From Fistulifera solaris (lineage: Eukaryota; Bacillariophyta; Bacillariophyceae; Naviculales; Stauroneidaceae), in the NCBI GenBank assembly GCA_030295235.1, contig AP026138.1, positions 806,001-870,000 on the forward strand: DNA of 64,000 bases, written 5' to 3'. The position numbers and the translations under genes were made by a program. Shown in pieces: positions 57,642 to 64,000 of this stretch. The notes below the pieces were generated by a model. It saw nothing but the letters and a program-made list of their open reading frames with translations, was not told the DNA's origin and ran no database searches. Within the stretch, counting starts at the first letter, position 1, and each line of letters begins with the position of its first letter.

Positions 57642-59128
57642 ATGGCTGAAACAGGAGAAGCAACCGAATGGTAAGTGAATCAATGCGATCTCTGTATTAA
57701 CCGACCCGAAAAAAGATACCTTACATTTCATCGGCTCGTCTCTTTAGGAAAAAGTACAGCGAGTACAAGGTCAACGTTGACCCGGACCAAGATGATAAGG
57801 CGACCGAGATTAAGCTCTTTAGCATTGCCCGACCGCACATGCGTGCTTTCCACATGTCGTGGTTTGGTTTTTTCATGGCGTTCTTCATTTGGTTCTCTGC
57901 CGCGCCTCTCCTTTCCGAGATACGTGGTGACCTAGGACTCACCAAAAAACAGATTTGGAGCACCTCTGTCATTGCCGTGGGAGGAACCATCTTGTTTCGT
58001 TTCATTATGGGTCCTTTGTGCGACAAATTCGGACCCCGTCTTCCCTTTGTCGGTGTGCTCATGTTTGCATCGATTCCGACGGGTCTGACGGGTCTCGCCA
58101 ACAGCTTCAACTCTCTTCTCATCATTCGATTGCTCATTGGGATCGCCGGATGTACCTTTGTTATGTGTCAGTATTGGACGACGCGCATGTTCACCAAGAG
58201 TGTCGTCGGTACGGCCAACGCCACGGTCGGTGGATGGGGAAACTTGGGTGGAGGTGTCACACAGTTGGTGGTGGGATCCATTCTGTTTCCTCTTTTCAAG
58301 GTTATCTACGATGGCGACTCGGAAAAAGCCTGGCGTACAGTCTTTGTTGTTCCTGCCGTTGTTACTTTCTCGGTAGCGGTATGCATGTTGCTATTCTCCG
58401 AAGATGCTCCCAAGGGAAACTACGGTGAAATGAAGAAGCATGGTGTCATGCCCGAAGTGTCGGCGGCTGCCTCTTTTCGTGCGGCGAGTTTCAACTTTAA
58501 CACGTGGATCTTGTTCCTTCAATATGCCGCCTGCTTTGGTGTTGAACTCACCATGAATAACGCCGCTGCGCTCTATTTCACGGATGAATTCGGTCAATCG
58601 ACAGAGTCGGCTGCCGCGATTGCTTCTATCTTTGGCTGGATGAACTTGTTTGCGCGTGGTATGGGTGGTGTTTTCAGTGATCTATTCAATGCAAAGATGG
58701 GAATGAAGGGTCGTATTTTGATCCACACTTTGTTCTTGTTGGGAGAAGGAATCCTCGTCATGGTCTTTGCCAACACCAAGACCATGTCGAGTGCGATTGT
58801 TGTCATGATCTTTTTCTCTCTTTGTGTGCAAGCCGCCGAGGGTACGTCTTTCGGAATTGTGCCGTACATTGACCCACCGGCAACGGGTGCGATCTCGGGT
58901 TTGGTCGGTGGAGGTGGAAACTGTGGAGCGGTTGCCTTTGGCATGGCATTCCGCGAGTTGTCCTACGAGAAGGCCTTTATGATTATGGGTTTCTTCATTA
59001 TTGGGTCGGCCATTTTGTCCCTCTTTATCAAGATCAAAGGCTGCTCTTCGTTGATTCTCGGTGGAGAAGATGTGTCCCCTTCTGCAAAGACGACTCTTGA
59101 AGTTCCTGAACCAGAGCAGGAAGCCTGA
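57642..59128 (+). CDS. NRT2: High-affinity nitrate transporter NRT2, second copy
   Basis: Exon 1 (57642-57670) encodes MAETGEATEW, a 77-bp intron follows, and exon 2 (57748-59128) gives a total of 469 residues, uninterrupted. NNP-family motifs are GGWGNLGGGVTQLVV and GLVGGGGNCGAVAFGMAF; 12 helices are expected. It shares the exon structure and most residues with the first copy, splitting the same W codon, so the pair is a tandem gene duplication. The introns differ in length (160 against 77 bp). It takes up nitrate at low external concentration. The C-terminal tail (about 25 residues, acidic with PEPEQEA) is cytosolic and differs from copy one. Confidence 0.96.
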
Positions 59129-59384
59129 GGACGGGCCCCAGGATCCGTATTTTGAAAGTTACGCTGTTTTTATCTTTTGGTTTGTAAGTGTCATTTTACC
59201 AACGGCACAGTAACCGACGTAATTTAGTTTATACTACATGACTTGAAATCACTTGCGTACTGCCGTTCAATCGCTTTGAATTGATGTTTTCATGATCAAA
59301 CACCGCCAAGACTAGCAACACTACAATGCATTTCGTTTCCGTATAAATCTATTCGACAGTCTAACTATAGTTTACAATACGATC
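59129..59384. other. Short gap between convergent genes
   Basis: About 255 bp between the second NRT2 gene and the convergent glycosyltransferase-like gene. Nothing notable. Confidence 0.2.
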
Positions 59385-60521
59385 TCATTGCTTGGCACAA
59401 TCCACCGACAAAAAGGATCGCGTCAATCGTTTTGGTGGTCCATGACAATGCCGTCCCAGTATCGCTTCTAACCTTTGTGTAACATTGCCGACACTCGCTG
59501 CAATCGACCGCAACGATCCGTTCGGTCCACCCGCCGTGCAATCACTGATCCAGACACTCTCATCGGCTCGAGCGCGCAAAAAACACAGTTGCGGATGTTC
59601 GAAAATAGCATCTTCATTGTGCAGCACTTGTCGGATCGCGGGGAAAATGGTGTAATTCAAAAATCGTTCTTCGTGCAATCCCCAACCCGGATCATGTTTC
59701 GCAATAAATTGTACATGCTCTTCGATGCGAGGAAATCGTTCCGTCGCCCAAATCCGGACGGCGTCGTACGGACCATACACCATTCGATCACTGATGGGAT
59801 ACTTTCCGAATCCTGGTATCACGATGCGCTGTTCATTTGCGTATTCATTTAATCGTAGCGGTGTCAAATAAACGACATCGGACCGCAAGAGAGCAACTTC
59901 ATCATAGACATATCCCTGTTGTTGACTCGTGTGCTCCATCAATTTCCAGACGCTCTGTATCGAATGCCACATTTTGAAGATATTGACCATTGTTTGATAA
60001 TTGTATGTCTTTGCTTTCCAGGGAAAATAGAGTGGCCGATTCGTTTGTGGATGTTTCGTGTGATTGACTCGTTGTAACAGTGTCTCGTAAAGCGGCCAAA
60101 ATTGTGTTTCGGGTTCGGCTTGTATATAACTGACCGTCACATACTTCTGTAATTGATAAATTTCATCGGGTCGTAAAGTTCCTCCTTGTCCTGATCGCCC
60201 CGCAGCTTCTTGTGTTTGTTGATAAAAATGTACGTAAACATGACAATTGGGATTGTGCAACAAAATGTTTTGTCGAATCGAGGGAAGAACGAGGGAAGTA
60301 AAAGCTCGCGGTAATCCGAAGAACAGCAATGCACACGTCGGTTTTGTTGCGTTATTAGCGTCAAAGAGAAGAGAGTCAGGAAGATTGTTGCTGTTGTTTA
60401 AATGACTGGGATACAGCGAAACTCGCCATGACAAATGACATTGCAATGCGAGTAACAGAACTGCCAAAAGAAGGAGTAGAGCTTGCAAGAGAGCCATTAA
60501 AGGGACTTTTGTCTTTTTCAT
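59385..60521 (-). CDS. Type II membrane protein, probable Golgi glycosyltransferase-like
   Basis: An intact 378-residue frame. A short cytosolic KKTKVP is followed by a signal anchor LMALLQALLLLLAVLLLALQ, then a lumenal domain. Features include CALLFFGLPRAFTSLVLPSI, a CHVYVHFYQQTQEAAG segment, EVALLRSDVVYLTPLRL (a D-x-x-x-Tyr/Arg-Ser-Asp type motif near residue 215), and ERFLNYTIFPAIRQVL. The Leu-Arg-Ser-Asp element and topology are familiar from diatom proteins of glycosyltransferase fold, but no substrate is known. Several N-glycosylation sequons (NNSN, NHTK, NATK) are present. It could be an enzyme of cell-wall polysaccharide or protein glycan synthesis. Confidence 0.65.
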   Translation of the reverse strand: MKKTKVPLMALLQALLLLLAVLLLALQCHLSWRVSLYPSHLNNSNNLPDSLLFDANNATKPTCALLFFGLPRAFTSLVLPSIRQNILLHNPNCHVYVHFYQQTQEAAGRSGQGGTLRPDEIYQLQKYVTVSYIQAEPETQFWPLYETLLQRVNHTKHPQTNRPLYFPWKAKTYNYQTMVNIFKMWHSIQSVWKLMEHTSQQQGYVYDEVALLRSDVVYLTPLRLNEYANEQRIVIPGFGKYPISDRMVYGPYDAVRIWATERFPRIEEHVQFIAKHDPGWGLHEERFLNYTIFPAIRQVLHNEDAIFEHPQLCFLRARADESVWISDCTAGGPNGSLRSIAASVGNVTQRLEAILGRHCHGPPKRLTRSFLSVDCAKQ

Positions 60522-61372
60522 TGTGTAATTGTCGATTTTTTGCGGTATTGTTTGTTATGGCAAGGCAACAAATTTGTTTAATGATGCTTTTATTGCCCTT
60601 CAAACCGGTCAATGCGATATTTTGTTGCGTTTGCTTTTTTGTTGCGACACTTTCGACGTTCGTTTCAATCCGGCACTTTGCAACGGAAAATACATGTCCG
60701 AGTGCGTATGACATAATAAAGTCGCGTTTTCCGTAAAGCAACAGTTTGAGCCATAGTAAATAGGGACGAAATCGATGACTATTTTTTTATTTTTAATAGT
60801 ATTTTTTTAGTCTGACGGAAAGATTCGGTACGCCTTTATTACTAATTGGCGAATTGAAAACTCGTTACTTAGCAACCGAGCCGACAAAACTCAGCGTTGC
60901 TTGCAGTCTGGCTCAAAACATCAGATTCGTGACAGCTTTTTGCAGTCGTGTTTCCCTAGAACTAACACTTTGTGCTATAGTATCCAAGGACAAAATCGAT
61001 CAAGACAATTTGACGAAAACAAACAACCGATGCTCAATTTTAAACTCAAATGACGTTAGGAACTTATGATATGCAGTTTTGATTATTAGCAACCAATACG
61101 AGAGAAATTGCATTTTGGTAGCAGTTCGAAGCAGTTCGGCTCACAATCCGATTTGAGTAGTCATGACTGAAATTGTAGTCGTGTTTCCGCAGAACCATCA
61201 ATTTGAGCTATAGTACCTTTTCCGGACTTTCCACAGCCACCTAAAAATTTTTATAACCTTTCGGAAAGAATAATCGACGCACAACAGAAAGCATCACACA
61301 ACTCTCATTTAAGTCCTTTGTACAACAGTCTTCTTTCCCTTCTGTTTCTTTCTAACTTACTACTTCAATTCA
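60522..61372. promoter_or_regulatory. Divergent intergenic region with two direct repeats
   Basis: At 60944-60985 and 61177-61216 a segment agtcgtgtttcc-n-ctatagta recurs with similar spacing. The second is directly preceded by catgactgaaattgtagtcg at 61162-61181, a copy of the dispersed motif. They lie upstream of RRP45 and behind the glycosyltransferase-like gene. A short frame overlapping the start of the minus-strand gene is not called. Confidence 0.45.
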
Positions 61373-63082
61373 ATGAGCTCTATTCGTACATTGCCTCATA
61401 TATCCATCCGCAACGACACACGCACGACCAGTCTCGTCGAACGATCCTTCGTGCGACAAAGTGCCCTTTCGACTCCTCGCGCTCTCCGCACCGACGGCCG
61501 TTCTTGGAACGAAGGACGACCGCAACGAGTCCAATTGCTGCGCAGCGACAATACAGCACACGCCACGGTACAATGGGGCGCCGGAACACGCGTCACGTGC
61601 TCGTGTACGGCACAAGTGATACCGCCGTATCCGGATCGTCCGCAGGAAGGAATTGTATCCCTCAGTGTCGATGCTTCACCGAGTGCGTCGACGGCGTTTC
61701 GGAATGCACCGCCCGTGGCTACGACGCGTTCGGAATTTAGCTCAAACACGAATAATACGATCATGGACGAGACCCAAAAAGCTTGGACAAATCGTATATT
61801 ACGAGCGCTCGAACGGATTCTATTAACGGGCGGGGCACTGGATTCGGAAGCCTTGTGCATTACACCGGAGGAGTGGGCGTGGAAGCTCGAACTCAATTTA
61901 GTATTACTCGATGCGGCCGGTGGGAATTTGATGGACGCGAGTATTTATGCGGCCATGGCGGCCTTACGGCATTATCGCAAGCCGTGTTTGGAAATGATGG
62001 GCGGGACACCGATACTGGTGGAGGCGCATATCAAAGAACCGACTCCGCTACCGTTGCATCATACACCATTGGCTTTGTCATTTGCTATTATAGCTGCGGA
62101 AGATGCGATCAAAGGATCATTGACGACGACCTCGTTTTCGGCAAATACCGACAGCCCGTCGCTGCAAATGGTCGCTCTATTGGATCCGACATTGCAGGAA
62201 GAATTGGTCGCCGACGGAAGTCTCATTACCATTGCTATGAATGTACACGGAGAAATATGTTTGGTCGATTATGCGGGAGGGTGTGAATTGGAACCCGTCA
62301 TGTTTCGGACCGTGTGTCAAACCGCCGACCAAGTATTGCGTCAGAATCTATGTCCTGGATTGGAGCAGTCATTGGAAGAAGCCGATGAACAGGCCTTGCG
62401 GGAACGATTGCAACGATTGCAGTTGCAGCAGCAGCAGCAGCAGCGTGAAGCACAGGCCGATGCGAAAAGTACCGATATGGACTGGAACACTACCGAAAGC
62501 ACGACTGTGACGACGGCTACCGCAATGGACGTGGTGTTGGATGCCGCCGTCGAACAAGCTCAAGTCCAAGCGGAAGAAGCCTACAAACGACAAGCTTTAG
62601 ATTACAATATAGGACACATGCCGACGGCTGTACGTGAAACGAAACAGCAACAAGTCAAACAGCAAGCAAATGCGCTATTGCAGTCTTTGTTGCAGTCGGT
62701 GGCACAGGAAGAGGAGCCATCATCGGTTCAAGTATCCGGATCAAATGAAACAGTAGAGCACACCAATGCGGTCGTGGAAGACGTGCCTCCTGTCAAGAAC
62801 CAAAAGATTGTCGCAGCTCCTTTAGAAACTTCAAATGCGACAGAAGCTCCCTTGCAACAAGCAGTTACAAAGACGATGAATGACGAGGATGACGATGAAG
62901 AAGACGAGCCAGTTGTGTTACAAAGCGAATTTGCTAGCATCAAACCACCTGCTAGCACCAACGACAATAAAGTGATCGCGGCTATCAGCAACGAAAAGAA
63001 TCAAGACGACGATGAAGACGACGTGGATGATTTGGCGGATGCTATACGAAAGAAGAAAAAGTCGAAGAAACCAAAGAAATAA
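61373..63082 (+). CDS. RRP45: RNA exosome subunit RRP45 (EXOSC9-like) with a long acidic tail
   Basis: A 569-residue single exon from ATGAGCTCTATTCG. The RNase PH fold begins LRTDGRSWNEGRPQRVQLLR, then ATVQWGAGTRVTCSCTAQVI, and the second half MDASIYAAMAALRHYRKPCL, typical of the ring subunit RRP45 (no catalytic residues; the exosome core). It helps hold RNA for decay and processing in nucleus and cytosol. After about residue 320 comes a Gln-rich then acidic region (DEDDDEEDEP, DDEDDVDDLA) ending KKKKSKKPKK, about 240 residues longer than in animals except for the acidic PM/Scl-75 tail of human EXOSC9, to which it is analogous. A CAG repeat (qqqqq) marks 62429-62443. Confidence 0.85.
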   Translation: MSSIRTLPHISIRNDTRTTSLVERSFVRQSALSTPRALRTDGRSWNEGRPQRVQLLRSDNTAHATVQWGAGTRVTCSCTAQVIPPYPDRPQEGIVSLSVDASPSASTAFRNAPPVATTRSEFSSNTNNTIMDETQKAWTNRILRALERILLTGGALDSEALCITPEEWAWKLELNLVLLDAAGGNLMDASIYAAMAALRHYRKPCLEMMGGTPILVEAHIKEPTPLPLHHTPLALSFAIIAAEDAIKGSLTTTSFSANTDSPSLQMVALLDPTLQEELVADGSLITIAMNVHGEICLVDYAGGCELEPVMFRTVCQTADQVLRQNLCPGLEQSLEEADEQALRERLQRLQLQQQQQQREAQADAKSTDMDWNTTESTTVTTATAMDVVLDAAVEQAQVQAEEAYKRQALDYNIGHMPTAVRETKQQQVKQQANALLQSLLQSVAQEEEPSSVQVSGSNETVEHTNAVVEDVPPVKNQKIVAAPLETSNATEAPLQQAVTKTMNDEDDDEEDEPVVLQSEFASIKPPASTNDNKVIAAISNEKNQDDDEDDVDDLADAIRKKKKSKKPKK

Positions 63083-63278
63083 ACATTGTTGGCGTAGAAT
63101 AGCTATAATTTTCCCCCACAGAAGCCGAGCTTATTATGCAATCGGCTAGCCGACTCCTCTACGCCCCATGACCATGACGATCTAGTTTATTTAACGAAAA
63201 ACCTTATTCATAGAAACTGAGCAGTTATAGGCGGAAACTATAAAACGGTACAGTCTTTATGATTGTACTGGAGCATGG
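63083..63278. other. Gap downstream of RRP45
   Basis: About 200 bp, no features. Confidence 0.2.
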
Positions 63279-63600
63279 CTTTGACAAATCATATGAATGA
63301 GTTGGATGCTTTGTTCCAGTCAATGATGGAGGAGATGTGGCCGTCAAAGGTTCAGTTAACTGGATTTGAACTGGCAGTATCTGGTAGTCATGGAAGATTT
63401 GTCACCCGTTCCGAGCAAAAAAGTCGCAACGCTCGCGGCACGATTAACAGAATATGTCGTTGCTCAAGTGAAACAAGCAAAATGAAACGACTGATGACGA
63501 GGATGAAGATGAAGACGAAGACGATGAGCCGGTGACACTGCACATCGGATTCGCTACCGTTAGAACTCCCCAGCAGGAAAGTTACAACAAACAAGCAGAT
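63279..63600 (+). pseudogene. Degraded partial copy of the RRP45 tail
   Basis: The stretch tracks the RRP45 C-terminal region at low identity: ELDALFQSMMEEMW against ANALLQSLLQSVAQE, EDLSPVPSKKVATLAARL against EDVPPVKNQKIV, and, after frame changes, an acidic DEDEDEDEDDEPVTLHI against DEEDEPVVLQSEFA. Order and spacing are the same. The pieces lie in more than one frame and the RNase PH part is missing, so it looks like a dead, older tandem copy. A coincidence of acidic low complexity cannot be fully excluded. Confidence 0.5.
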
Positions 63601-63734
63601 AACCATCTTATCATGTACTTATTACAAGTTGCTACACTCACAATTCCATTTCGACAATTAATCGACGAAGATAATGATTGTTGCGGCGGCGGGCATTTAC
63701 AGTATATTGCGAGTGTCGGGAAAGCTGAATTTTC

Positions 63735-64000
63735 ACGTTCCCAGGAAATCTGGGCGATTGGTATTAACGTTGGTCCAGAAAATCTGGACCAGTTGTAGTT
63801 TCGCGTTCCCAGGAAATCTGGGTGATTGGTATTTACGTTGGTCCAGAAAATCTGGACCAGTTGTAGTTTCGCGTTCCCAGGAAATCTGGGTGATTGGTAT
63901 TTACGTTGGTCCAGAAAATCTGGACCAGTTGTAGTTCTCGCTTTCCCAGGAAATCTGGGAATGTGGTTTTCTCACTCTGGTCATTTTTTACTCGCAAGAG
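63735..64000. repeat. 68-bp tandem hairpin repeat, three units plus a partial, running to the edge
   Basis: Each unit contains two small inverted repeats, cccaggaaatctggg and ggtccagaaaatctggacc. They recur at starts 63740, 63808, 63876 and 63945, period 68-69 bp. Relatives of the second element occur at 3504-3590 near the amidase gene. The array continues past the window. No coding sense. Confidence 0.85.

Overview
The window looks like nuclear DNA of a pennate diatom. The signs are plastid-type GAPDH (GapC1) with an AAA-F signal/transit junction, other preproteins with a Phe right after the predicted signal cleavage site (CPBP protease, FtsY, CNBD protein, DnaJ protein), a KIX-domain protein, tandem NRT2 nitrate transporters, short GT-AG introns of about 70-160 bp, and a Ty1/copia element of the diatom (CoDi-like) type. 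No species is assigned.

Layout. 1-5.4 kb: a partial CRAL-TRIO-like gene divergent from PCNA, then an Ldh2-type dehydrogenase and an amidase/GatA. 5.7-7.0 kb: seven related hairpin repeats with a ~830-bp higher-order period. 7.5-13.7 kb: a membrane LRR protein, a 61-aa conserved small protein and a ten-repeat, probably myristoylated protein. 14-21 kb: a rhomboid lacking the usual His, a plastid CPBP protease, a PRL phosphatase, a HAD phosphatase and an MTA/SAH nucleosidase. 21-30 kb: a DnaJ gene convergent with GapC1, and a second copy of the DnaJ 3' part plus all of GapC1 3.7 kb further on (about 2.37 kb duplicated). 31-35.4 kb: a KIX protein and an Asn/Gly-rich membrane protein. 35.8-44 kb: two head-to-head SDR genes, one dead and one intact, separated by a copia element with almost identical LTRs. 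44.2-45.6 kb: a 226-bp satellite. 45.7-63.1 kb: plastid FtsY, a secreted SET protein, an adenosine deaminase-like protein, a plastid cyclic-nucleotide-binding-like protein, two NRT2 genes, a Golgi-type glycosyltransferase-like protein and exosome RRP45. 63.3-64 kb: a degraded partial copy of the RRP45 tail and a 68-bp hairpin repeat.

About ten otherwise normal host genes are each interrupted by a single-base length change, usually in a run of one base. This is best explained by base-calling errors in a long-read assembly, so most of these genes may be intact in the cell. Annotation here follows the family reading and says where the frame slips.

Functionally the genes are ordinary diatom housekeeping: DNA replication (PCNA), plastid carbon metabolism (GapC1), plastid protein insertion (FtsY), plastid protease and cNMP-like sensing, nitrate uptake (two NRT2), RNA decay (RRP45), methionine salvage (MTAN), purine deamination and signalling (PRL, KIX). 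The least explained material is the repeat landscape: a dispersed GACTG-n-CAGTC inverted motif in intergenic regions, the hairpin array at 5.7-7.0 kb with an outlier at 27 kb, the 226-bp satellite carrying a related motif, and the 68-bp array at the right edge.
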